Part shown: positions 18,692 to 25,678 of the stretch, in pieces | Position numbering within the stretch: the first letter of the stretch is position 1 | How the letters are laid out: every line of letters begins with the position of its first letter | NCBI RefSeq assembly: GCF_002154725.1 | Contig: NZ_MTAW01000151.1 | Span: 1-64,000, forward strand | Direction of reading: 5' to 3' | Source of the DNA: Nostoc sp. 106C | GTDB taxonomy: Bacteria > Cyanobacteriota > Cyanobacteriia > Cyanobacteriales > Nostocaceae | DNA length: 64,000 nucleotides | Notes under the pieces: model-generated | Database searches by the model: none | The model's input: only the letters and a program-made list of their open reading frames with translations | What the model was told of the DNA's origin: nothing | Translations under genes and position numbers: made by a program

Positions 18692-20068
18692 TTACCAAGG
18701 ATATGGAGCATAATCTTTGAGAAAATGCCCAAATACAGGCTCGGCAGCGTTTTCTATCCCTTGAACAATCGGGTCATAAATTCGCGCCATACCATCAATT
18801 ACATCTAATGGTGTATGAAAGCCTTTGGTTTCCTGCAAATAGGTTTTCTTAGACAAGGGATTTTCGTCAGTAATCCAGCCTGTATCTACACTATTCATAA
18901 AAATGCGATCGCGGGCATAATCTGCTGCTGATGTGCGGGTCATCATATTCAAAGCAGCTTTTGCCATATTGGTATGGGGATGGTATACCGTTTTATTTTG
19001 GCGATTGAATTGCCCTTCCATTGCCGATACATTAATAATGAACCGTCGCCCAAAAGGCGATCGCATCATCAAGGGCTTGAGTTGACTGTTTAAAATAAAG
19101 GGTGCGATCGCATTGACTAATTGCACTTCTAACATTTCTACTGTGCTGACTTCATTCAGCTTCAGCAGCCAACTATTAGTTGGTCGCAAATCTACTTGTT
19201 GTCCATCTGCATCAAAAGTATTGGCTGGGAAATAGTCGCTGCTGGTAGATAAATAGTCTTTGTAGTGCGGTTGGGTTTCCAATAATGCGGAACCGACAGC
19301 ACCATATTTAATTAAACCTTGTGCTTGCTCTGTCAGAATTTCCTGTGGATTTTCTTCCTGCGCCAATAAGTGTTGATAGAAAGCTAGCGGACGCTTGATT
19401 GTTTGTGCGGCGTTATTAATAATGATATCGAGTGCAGGTTCCGTATCTAGAAGATGACGAACAAATGCTTCCACCCCAAGAATGTGACGCAAATCCAACC
19501 CATGTATTTGCAGCCGTGAACGCCATTGACTAAAGTCAGGTTCCGTACTAAAGCGTCGCACACAGTCATGGGGAAACCTGGTTGTCAAAATTACTCTCGC
19601 ACCATCGCGGAGCATTCTTAATGCTGTCTGATAGCCAATTTTGATGCGTCCGCCTGTAATTAATGCTACACGTCCAGTTAAATCTGTGCGTTGGTTGCGC
19701 TTGTCATAGTTAAATGCAGCACAGCTTGGACATAGCATATGGTAAAAGAAGTGAAGATCAAAGTAAGCTGCCTTGCAAACATAACAAGTTGCTGACTTTT
19801 TGAGTCTCGCTGACACAGACGCATGTGACAAAGCCGCGGCTGGTTTTTGCTGGAGTTGGTTTTGTACCATTACAGTCATCGCCTTTAGCTGTTGATCTTC
19901 AGCCATTTGGCTTTGCTGAATTGTACGGCGTACTTCTTTTTTGCTGTTTTTGTAGATTTTGGCAATCAAACTTTTGAAGCGTTCATCAGAATTGATGAGT
20001 GCTGAATCTTCGGATATCTGCTGCAAAACCTTAAGACAGATTTGCCATTCTTGTGGTGGAATATTCAT
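18692..20068 (-). CDS. zinc-ribbon/SDR fusion oxidoreductase
   Basis: The N-terminal ~90 residues are helical. A CxxC...CxxC zinc ribbon follows (TCYVCKAAY ... LCPSCAAF, about residues 95-116 from the chosen start). A short-chain dehydrogenase domain comes next, with ALITGGRIKIGYQTA as cofactor-binding loop and DIIINNAAQT as the NNAG-type motif. The SDR catalytic Tyr-x3-Lys appears as TNMAK within YHPHTNMAKAALN, so threonine stands where tyrosine is expected. I recall the HPHTNMAKAALN form from homologues in fungi and plants, so it is probably a defined subfamily. ATG 20068 (MNIPPQEW) follows a GAGGGGGTGAG site; a GTG at 20074 is the alternative. Substrate unknown. Confidence 0.85.
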   Translation of the reverse strand: MNIPPQEWQICLKVLQQISEDSALINSDERFKSLIAKIYKNSKKEVRRTIQQSQMAEDQQLKAMTVMVQNQLQQKPAAALSHASVSARLKKSATCYVCKAAYFDLHFFYHMLCPSCAAFNYDKRNQRTDLTGRVALITGGRIKIGYQTALRMLRDGARVILTTRFPHDCVRRFSTEPDFSQWRSRLQIHGLDLRHILGVEAFVRHLLDTEPALDIIINNAAQTIKRPLAFYQHLLAQEENPQEILTEQAQGLIKYGAVGSALLETQPHYKDYLSTSSDYFPANTFDADGQQVDLRPTNSWLLKLNEVSTVEMLEVQLVNAIAPFILNSQLKPLMMRSPFGRRFIINVSAMEGQFNRQNKTVYHPHTNMAKAALNMMTRTSAADYARDRIFMNSVDTGWITDENPLSKKTYLQETKGFHTPLDVIDGMARIYDPIVQGIENAAEPVFGHFLKDYAPYPW

Positions 20069-20208
20069 TCTCACCCCCTCACTCTTGGGAAAGTTCAGTA
20101 GTGCTGAGTTGCAAGTCCTTGAGCTACTACTTATGTGTTACATTGTAGTATATCATCTACTCGGCAGTATGCGATCGCAAATTGCGGAGATTTGAAGAAG
20201 ACTAATAC

Positions 20209-20305
20209 CAATTCAAATAATGTTTGCGACACATCAATATATTCTAGAGGTCACGGCAGTGCCGTGCCCCTACAATCTGTCGCATTCTTTTTTCAAATTG
20301 GTATA
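20209..20305. repeat. MITE-like element with ATACCAATT terminal inverted repeats
   Basis: The left end ATACCAATTCAAATAATG then TTTGCGACA is the imperfect reverse complement of the right end, TGTCGCATTC then TTTTTTCAAATTGGTAT. The middle carries CACGGCAGTGCCGTGCCCCT. Related ends and the same core occur in the toxin gene at about 62231-62341. It has no coding capacity. Confidence 0.65.
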
Positions 20306-20337
20306 ACTATTAATTATGGGAATTTTCTGTTCCTATT

Positions 20338-20368
20338 AAAAATGACGGCGGGTAAGATACCCACCGCC
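20338..20368 (-). terminator. putative rho-independent terminator of the TPR gene
   Basis: Read on the minus strand, GGCGGTGGGTA and TACCCGCC form a hairpin with a TCT loop, followed by GTCATTTTT. It starts 25 bases past the TPR gene stop. Confidence 0.6.
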
Positions 20369-20392
20369 ATTATCGCCATTATGAATGAGTAA

Positions 20393-20917
20393 TTATGCAG
20401 AAACCAAGCGTCGCAAAGATTCAGCACGGCGTTTAGCAGTAGAATTATTTGGAGCGAATTTTAGGGCTTCTTCGTAAGTTTGTAGCGCCTGCGTATTTAA
20501 TTTTTTGCGCTCATAGGCATGAGCGAGATTATTTAGCGCTGTCACGTAGTCGGGTTTGTACTTGAGAGCTTCTTTGTACTGCCGAATTGCTAAATCATAC
20601 TGTTCTTGGGCGAAGTAAACATAACCCAGTCCATTGTAAATAGGAGCAATATTTTCTTCTTTCTCTTCTTCGGCAGCTTTGAGAGCTTTTTGAAACAGGG
20701 TAATCGCTTGAGAATATATTTTCTTTTGAGAATAAATACTGCCTAACTCGTAATATTCTTGAGCTGTACCCTTGTCTTTACTCAACTTATTTTTTAACCG
20801 TGATAAGGAGCTTTCGATTTTACGAGTTTTGAAAATTTGGCGGAAAACACTCACAAGTGCAAATGCGAGTATACCCACAAAAATCGAGAGATAAACAACC
20901 GCTAGACTGTTATCCAT
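20393..20917 (-). CDS. membrane-anchored TPR protein
   Basis: An N-terminal membrane segment (residues 5-25, VVYLSIFVGILAFALVSVF) is followed by a basic linker and then tetratricopeptide repeats. Clear repeat cores are AQEYYELGSIYSQKKIYSQAITLFQKAL, APIYNGLGYVYFAQEQYDLAIRQYKEAL and VTALNNLAHAYERKKLNTQALQTYEEAL. It probably scaffolds protein complexes at the thylakoid or plasma membrane; single-TM TPR proteins of this kind in cyanobacteria are often tied to photosystem assembly, which is inference here. It lies about 120 bases after the solute-binding gene and ends in a good terminator. Confidence 0.85.
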   Translation of the reverse strand: MDNSLAVVYLSIFVGILAFALVSVFRQIFKTRKIESSLSRLKNKLSKDKGTAQEYYELGSIYSQKKIYSQAITLFQKALKAAEEEKEENIAPIYNGLGYVYFAQEQYDLAIRQYKEALKYKPDYVTALNNLAHAYERKKLNTQALQTYEEALKFAPNNSTAKRRAESLRRLVSA

Positions 20918-21039
20918 TGTCTTGAAATAGGAAATTATAAAGAGTCTTCTTATCTATTATCAGCTTTTTGTCATCTGTCATTTGTTCATTGTTCATTGTT
21001 TATGTTCTACTAACCAATGACTAATGACTAATGACTAAA

Positions 21040-21855
21040 TTATGGCAAACCCCAATATTGAGCGCGTTGCTTCAGCCAACCTTCAGCTAAATAACGAGCG
21101 ATCGCTTCATTCACTTGCCGTCTTAAATCATCGTACTGCAATCCCTTGGGCATGACTACAGACAAAGGTGCTGTGGATAGTTTGGTTGGTAGTAGTCGAT
21201 ATTGAGGATATTGCTGCACCCAACCACTGAGAACGCTAGCATCGGCGGCAAAGGCTGCTACAGTATTACTTTCTATTTGCGATCGCCCTTCTTCATAGGA
21301 ATTCACTCCTACCAACTCGGCATTGGGTACATAGTACCTGACATCAGCAATGGTACTGGAATTGTTGAGTACAGCAATTTTGCGTTTTGCCAAATCATTA
21401 ATCTGCTGGATTGCAGTATCTTTTACAACTACATAACTACCATCAAAGTAGTAAGGAACACTGAGACTAACCAAGCGAGAGCGTGACTCTGTTGCTGTTA
21501 CTCTCGCAATGGCAAAATCAACTTTATTGTTTAAGACTACAGATAGGCGATCACGATTTGCTACAGGTTGTAACTTTACAGCATTTGGTTTACCTAACAA
21601 GTCAACTGCCAAACGCTGCGCTAAGTCAATTTCTAAACCTTGCAAATTCCCGTTAGCATCTCTAAATCCCAAGGGACGCAAGTTATCTTTGACGGCGATA
21701 GTCAAATAGCCTCGCTGCTGAATTTCTGGGATTTGGGCGGCAGATGTAATCCATCCTGTCCCCAAAAATGAAAAGCAAAAAATCAATAATATGGTAGCGG
21801 ATAATACCAGATGTAACTGATTAATTGCTTGCCATCTGTTACATCCGTTATTCAT
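21040..21855 (-). CDS. family 3 solute-binding protein (amino-acid type)
   Basis: This is a periplasmic binding protein of the amino-acid/glutamine class. An N-terminal hydrophobic signal (about residues 15-36) precedes IQQRGYLTIAVKDNLRPLGFRDANGNLQGLEIDLAQRLA, the family signature. ATESRSRLVSLSVPYYFDGSYVVV is the hinge-region segment. The length of 271 residues is normal. No permease or ATPase gene is nearby, so it may serve a distant transporter or act as a sensor. The start lies only 12 bases after the rplT stop, so it is probably expressed by read-through from the ribosomal-protein genes. Confidence 0.88.
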   Translation of the reverse strand: MNNGCNRWQAINQLHLVLSATILLIFCFSFLGTGWITSAAQIPEIQQRGYLTIAVKDNLRPLGFRDANGNLQGLEIDLAQRLAVDLLGKPNAVKLQPVANRDRLSVVLNNKVDFAIARVTATESRSRLVSLSVPYYFDGSYVVVKDTAIQQINDLAKRKIAVLNNSSTIADVRYYVPNAELVGVNSYEEGRSQIESNTVAAFAADASVLSGWVQQYPQYRLLPTKLSTAPLSVVMPKGLQYDDLRRQVNEAIARYLAEGWLKQRAQYWGLP

Positions 21856-21867
21856 CCGTTAGCACCT

Positions 21868-22224
21868 TTATCCTCTAGCTTGGCTTGCCAATTCAGCGAT
21901 TTTGGTAAAGCTAGCTGGATCGACAACTGCCATTTGTGCCAACATTTTGCGATTAAGTTGGATATTGGCTTTTTTCAAGTTGCCGATTAGCTGGCTGTAA
22001 CTCAAACCATGTTGCCTTGCAGCAGCATTGATGCGGGCGATCCAGAGGCGACGGAAATCGCGCTTTTTCTTTTTGCGATCGCGATAGGCACTCCGCAGTG
22101 CCTTCATTACCTGTTGGTTAGCGGTTCTAAACAAAGTTGAGTGGGAACCGCGAAAACCTTTAGCTAGTTTGAGAATTTTGTTGCGGCGTTTACGAGCTAC
22201 GTTACCGCGTTTTACCCGTGTCAT
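21868..22224 (-). CDS. rplT: 50S ribosomal protein L20
   Basis: L20 is an early-assembling 23S rRNA-binding protein. The sequence [33 protein letters not shown] and [27 protein letters not shown] is unmistakable, and the length of 118 residues is normal. It follows rpmI by 21 bases, the conserved bacterial order. In other bacteria L20 represses its own operon by binding the leader; I do not see a clear mimic here. Confidence 0.98.
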   Translation of the reverse strand: MTRVKRGNVARKRRNKILKLAKGFRGSHSTLFRTANQQVMKALRSAYRDRKKKKRDFRRLWIARINAAARQHGLSYSQLIGNLKKANIQLNRKMLAQMAVVDPASFTKIAELASQARG

Positions 22225-22245
22225 AACTTAATATTCCTGAAGGAC

Positions 22246-22443
22246 TTACAAATAGGGGAGCATCAAACGCACATTGTCTTCATCACGTTCGTGTACAAGT
22301 GTTGACTTGGACATGTTGCGCTTTTTGTTGGAAGATTTGTGCTCTAGAAGATGGTTTTTAAAAGCTTTGCGACGCACAATTTTACCTGTACCAGTGGCAC
22401 GGAATCGCTTTGCCGCTGCTTTACGAGTTTTGAGTTTAGGCAT
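22246..22443 (-). CDS. rpmI: 50S ribosomal protein L35
   Basis: The start is ATG at 22443 ([31 protein letters not shown]). An in-frame extension ten codons upstream has no family support. The resulting 65-residue protein has the standard length, with [12 protein letters not shown] in the middle and [12 protein letters not shown] at the end. It forms a transcription unit with rplT. The usual upstream partner infC is not present here. Confidence 0.97.
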   Translation of the reverse strand: MPKLKTRKAAAKRFRATGTGKIVRRKAFKNHLLEHKSSNKKRNMSKSTLVHERDEDNVRLMLPYL

Positions 22444-22615
22444 GGTTTGGCTCTGATCGACACAATCCATCATTATATACTAAGCGAATGAGATTGCACG
22501 AGCCGCTAAGACTTCAAAACGAATAGTGCGATCGCATTGAATCAAATTAAAACCATTAACAGGGAATGGAGAACTCTTTTCTGTGTTCCCCCTTCCATAG
22601 CAGCTTGGCTATAAT

Positions 22616-23350
22616 CTAACTTTTGCTAGTCGCACTCACTTTGGGATCTAAAACGATCGCAGAGCCAGATTTATTCACATGGTAAGTCCAAGATTGCTCC
22701 TTTACCTGAACAATTACTTCCCAGCCTTCAACAGGTTTGTAAATCTCCGCACAGACTTCGCCAAAATTGAAATGGCATTCGTTTCCAAAGGTTTTGGCTG
22801 TAGCTTGAGTAATTTTTAAGTTAGCAGATGCTACTCCAGAACGCTTGGCGGCATCGCTTAAAATTTTATTGGCGATCGCTCTTGGTAATGTGACGTTTCC
22901 CGTTGCTGTAATTTTGGGATCTAAAACAATTTGCGAGCCAGATCTATTAGTGTGATAAGTCCAAGATTGCTCTTTCACCTGAACAATTACTTCCCAGCCT
23001 TGAATAGGCCTGTATTCCCGCGTACAAACTTCTCCAAACTGGAAAATGCAGGGATTGCTAAAAGTTTTTGCAGTAAATTGAGTAATTTTCAAATCAGCGA
23101 TCGCCACTCCAGAACGTTTGGCTGCATCATTTATTACGGCTCTAGCAACCACTCTTGGCAGTTGATTTGGTCTATTTTGGACGTTTTGGGATAATTGTAA
23201 CTTTGCTGCATTAGGAGCAGCAGTAGCAGTATTGTTGGCAGTGAATCCAATTGCACATAGCAAGCTGGTTAACGCCAGAGTTAATATCACTCTTTGCGGA
23301 AAATGAGGCGCACTATTAATTGGATAAGATAGTTTACAAATGCCTTTCAT
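22616..23350 (-). CDS. secreted protein with two tandem repeats, function unknown
   Basis: A basic start and hydrophobic stretch ending in NTATAAPNAA form a signal peptide (residues 1-46). Two copies of a roughly 85-residue unit follow (about 66-150 and 154-238). Each runs RAxxNxILxDAAKRSGVAxADLKIT, AKTFxNxCxFxFGEVC, a GWEVIVQVKEQSWTYHxN segment and a final IVLDPK. Each repeat has two cysteines (NPCIF/EVC and NECHF/EVC) that probably form a disulfide in the periplasm. I recognise no catalytic motif; similar repeats occur in other cyanobacterial secreted proteins. Confidence 0.75.
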   Translation of the reverse strand: MKGICKLSYPINSAPHFPQRVILTLALTSLLCAIGFTANNTATAAPNAAKLQLSQNVQNRPNQLPRVVARAVINDAAKRSGVAIADLKITQFTAKTFSNPCIFQFGEVCTREYRPIQGWEVIVQVKEQSWTYHTNRSGSQIVLDPKITATGNVTLPRAIANKILSDAAKRSGVASANLKITQATAKTFGNECHFNFGEVCAEIYKPVEGWEVIVQVKEQSWTYHVNKSGSAIVLDPKVSATSKS

Positions 23351-23638
23351 GCTTTTTTACCTTGAGAATTGAATAGTTAATCTTGCTACTAATATCAATT
23401 CTCCGAAATTTACACTTAATGAATGACTGATTTTTCTGCCTTCGCATCATACTATGCGGCAAGCAGTGACGCATTTTAGGTTACTAAATATTAAGTGCAA
23501 CTTCATGGTGAATCGCTATCAGTTCTCCTCAAAGAGGATATTTGATTTGACGTTGCACTTTCAATCCAGTTTCCAAGAAATTAATTTTACTTAAATTACG
23601 CTTGAGACTTATAACAGCGACCAATTTTACAGCGCTGT
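23351..23638. other. intergenic region, no feature seen
   Basis: It lies upstream of the secreted two-repeat gene and downstream of the Rieske gene, both on the minus strand. Apart from a possible repeat fragment (CGCATCATACTATGCGGCAAGC) near 23445 I see no gene, RNA or terminator. Confidence 0.4.
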
Positions 23639-24634
23639 CTACTTTGATAAATTAGGTTCCACAACATTTGGGAAGTTCTCAAAATTACGCCGTACCCAGT
23701 CCATACCCACTTCATTGTTGAGTTTAATTTTCTGAGGAGTATCTGGATAAATCTTCGAGAGAATATCCGCATCTTGATCCACTACAACCTTGCCAAACTT
23801 AAGATAAGTGCTGCCAAATAGCTTAAAGGCAGGATGCTTGGCTTGGGCAAATAACAAAATGTAAGTTCGTGTACGATTTAAGGCTTCTGGTACAAATATA
23901 TGACACTGGGCTGCTTTACCTAATGGCATTTCTCCATGAAAAATTATGAGGGCTGGAAAGTGATTTTCCAGGTGCGCTTTAATAGTGCTAGGAAGTAGCA
24001 ACAAATCCGGTTTCCTCAGCTTTTCTACCAAGCTGTAAGGCGCTGTGGGCATATCATAAAACGCATGGGAATGATGCCCGTTATCAATAAATTGATGAAA
24101 TTCGACATCGGTAATTCTAAATAAGTCGCGGTGAGTGCCGTTTTGATGATTGTAGTCATGCATATTCAACAGCATGGTCAGCAAATCGGTCTCTACACTT
24201 CTATCTGCTGTATGCCCGACAAAGTAGTAATTTTTTACAATCTCATTCAGCACGGTGGGAATTGGTACTTTCGGCTCATATTCCCCATAAGACCAAATAA
24301 AATCGCCTTGAATAATTAGCTCTAACGGTTTCATCTGAGGCAACGTTTTCTTGCTAGAACCTGGTAAAACCGTGCAACCTTGGGAATCAAACTTGAGGGC
24401 ATGAAATGGGCAGACCACGCTACTTGTGCCATCGCTTTTTACTTCGCACCACCCAGCCGAAAGCATTGCCCCCATATGTGGACAGGCATTGGGTAAGGCA
24501 GATATGGCTCCAGCCGCATCTTTCCACATCACATAGTCAACCCCATACAAGGAAATTTTGCGGGGTTGGTTCACTGCCAGCATCGATTTGTGTGCCAACA
24601 ACCAAGGCGCACCGGGAAGCATAGACTGCATCAT
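23639..24634 (-). CDS. Rieske [2Fe-2S] non-heme iron oxygenase
   Basis: The N-terminal Rieske domain binds the 2Fe-2S cluster through Cys51-Pro-His53 and Cys75-x2-His78 (CPHMGAM and VCPFHAL). The C-terminal domain has the mononuclear iron motif HDYNHQNGTHRD at residues 159-170. The architecture and 331-residue length fit ring-hydroxylating or desaturating oxygenases such as those acting on carotenoids, chlorophyll derivatives or aromatic compounds. The substrate cannot be assigned. It is divergently transcribed from a TetR-family regulator across only 49 bases, so that regulator very likely controls it. Confidence 0.87.
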   Translation of the reverse strand: MMQSMLPGAPWLLAHKSMLAVNQPRKISLYGVDYVMWKDAAGAISALPNACPHMGAMLSAGWCEVKSDGTSSVVCPFHALKFDSQGCTVLPGSSKKTLPQMKPLELIIQGDFIWSYGEYEPKVPIPTVLNEIVKNYYFVGHTADRSVETDLLTMLLNMHDYNHQNGTHRDLFRITDVEFHQFIDNGHHSHAFYDMPTAPYSLVEKLRKPDLLLLPSTIKAHLENHFPALIIFHGEMPLGKAAQCHIFVPEALNRTRTYILLFAQAKHPAFKLFGSTYLKFGKVVVDQDADILSKIYPDTPQKIKLNNEVGMDWVRRNFENFPNVVEPNLSK

Positions 24635-24683
24635 GTTCGGCCCTCGATATAAAATTGTGAAAAATCCGTCGTGTTTCTAAAAT

Positions 24684-25457
24684 ATGACAGAATATTCACA
24701 TTCGTCAAGAAGTTTGCGCCGTCAACCTAAACAGCAGCGAGGTAAAGAAAGGGTCAAAAAAATCTTGGATGCAGCGGCAGCAGTGTTTGACGAAGTGGGC
24801 TATGAAGCTGCGACTACCCATCTAATTGCTGCAAAAGCGGGGACAGCAATTGGCTCTGTGTACCAGTTTTTTCCTGATAAAGCCGCTATTTTTCATGCAA
24901 TGGAGTTGCGCCATACCGAACAGGTCAAGCTCATGTGGGCGCAGGTAGATCAGCTACAAATTACCCAGTTACCGCTCCGCCAAATGATTCATACACTGGC
25001 AAGCAGTGTCGCCCAGATATTTGAACAGCCTGTGTCACGGGTGGTATTTGTGCAGTTCTTTATATCTCGTCAGATTTTTCAATCAATCGATGACAGCATG
25101 ACTCAAGAAGCGATTAACTTTATGGCGAGTATCTTGAAACAGCGAAACCCAGCATTGAGTGAGGAGCAGTATAGTTTATTAGCAGAAGTTTGTGTTCATA
25201 GCAGCAATGCTGTCATGTTATCAGCACTTCGCACTATAGATCAGCAACACAGGCAGTTGCTAATTCAGCAGATTGAGGAGTTGCTAGTGTCATATTTAGA
25301 GCCGCATATGGGAGACAGCCTGTTGAGCAATGTAATGAAAGTAATGAAATGTCCTCATTGCCAATCGCCGCAATTATCTAAAAACGGGTATCGCCGGGGA
25401 AAGCAGTGCTATCGCTGTAAGGACTGTGGGAAACAGTTTGTAAATAGCTCTAGGTGA
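24684..25457 (+). CDS. TetR-family regulator fused to an IS1-type zinc ribbon
   Basis: Residues 1-220 form a TetR-type repressor: the helix-turn-helix region VFDEVGYEAATTHLIAAKAGTAIGSVYQFFPDK at about 35-67 and an all-helical ligand-binding domain. From Met221 (base 25344) the protein continues as MKCPHCQSPQLSKNGYRR and CYRCKDCGKQFVNSSR, a four-cysteine zinc ribbon like the N-terminus of IS1-family InsA proteins. TetR proteins usually end near 200-220 residues, so the ribbon looks added, perhaps by an insertion whose remainder is lost. The gene faces the Rieske oxygenase gene across 49 bases and probably regulates it. Confidence 0.85.
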   Translation: MTEYSHSSRSLRRQPKQQRGKERVKKILDAAAAVFDEVGYEAATTHLIAAKAGTAIGSVYQFFPDKAAIFHAMELRHTEQVKLMWAQVDQLQITQLPLRQMIHTLASSVAQIFEQPVSRVVFVQFFISRQIFQSIDDSMTQEAINFMASILKQRNPALSEEQYSLLAEVCVHSSNAVMLSALRTIDQQHRQLLIQQIEELLVSYLEPHMGDSLLSNVMKVMKCPHCQSPQLSKNGYRRGKQCYRCKDCGKQFVNSSR

Positions 25458-25547
25458 TGATTGAATCAATGATTGTGACACATGGATTATCTTCAGAACG
25501 GGGGCGTATAAATGTTTCACGCAAAAGCGCAAAGACAAGCCAGTGCG

Positions 25548-25585
25548 TTGGGCGGCTCTGCCGACTTGAAGCAACTAGCGTGCAA
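25548..25585. repeat. interspersed repeat, GGGCGG...GCCGACTTG family
   Basis: The segment GTGCGTTGGGCGGCTCTGCC followed by GACTTGAAGCAACT belongs to a family with related copies at about 30250, 32630, 40080 and (reverse orientation) 54296. It lies in the gap between the TetR and helicase genes. Confidence 0.6.
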
Positions 25586-25678
25586 AGGAAAATCTCACAT
25601 TTTATGCAACGCCTGAATTCTCTTGAAAATGCTCTGCGCCCCTCTGCGTTTAAAAGATATTTTTACTCTCAAAAAAAA

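Larger units (their letters stand above)
20075..20392. other. intergenic region with MITE-like repeat and terminator
   Basis: It holds the SDR gene promoter, a MITE-like inverted-repeat element (20209-20305) and a terminator for the TPR gene (20338-20368). No gene is seen. Confidence 0.55.

Noticed and set aside
20918-21039. Short direct repeats (TTGTTCATTGTTCATTG, AATGACTAATGACTAATGACT)
   Set aside because: They are simple-sequence repeats of the kind common between Nostocales genes, with no sign of a regulatory or mobile function.
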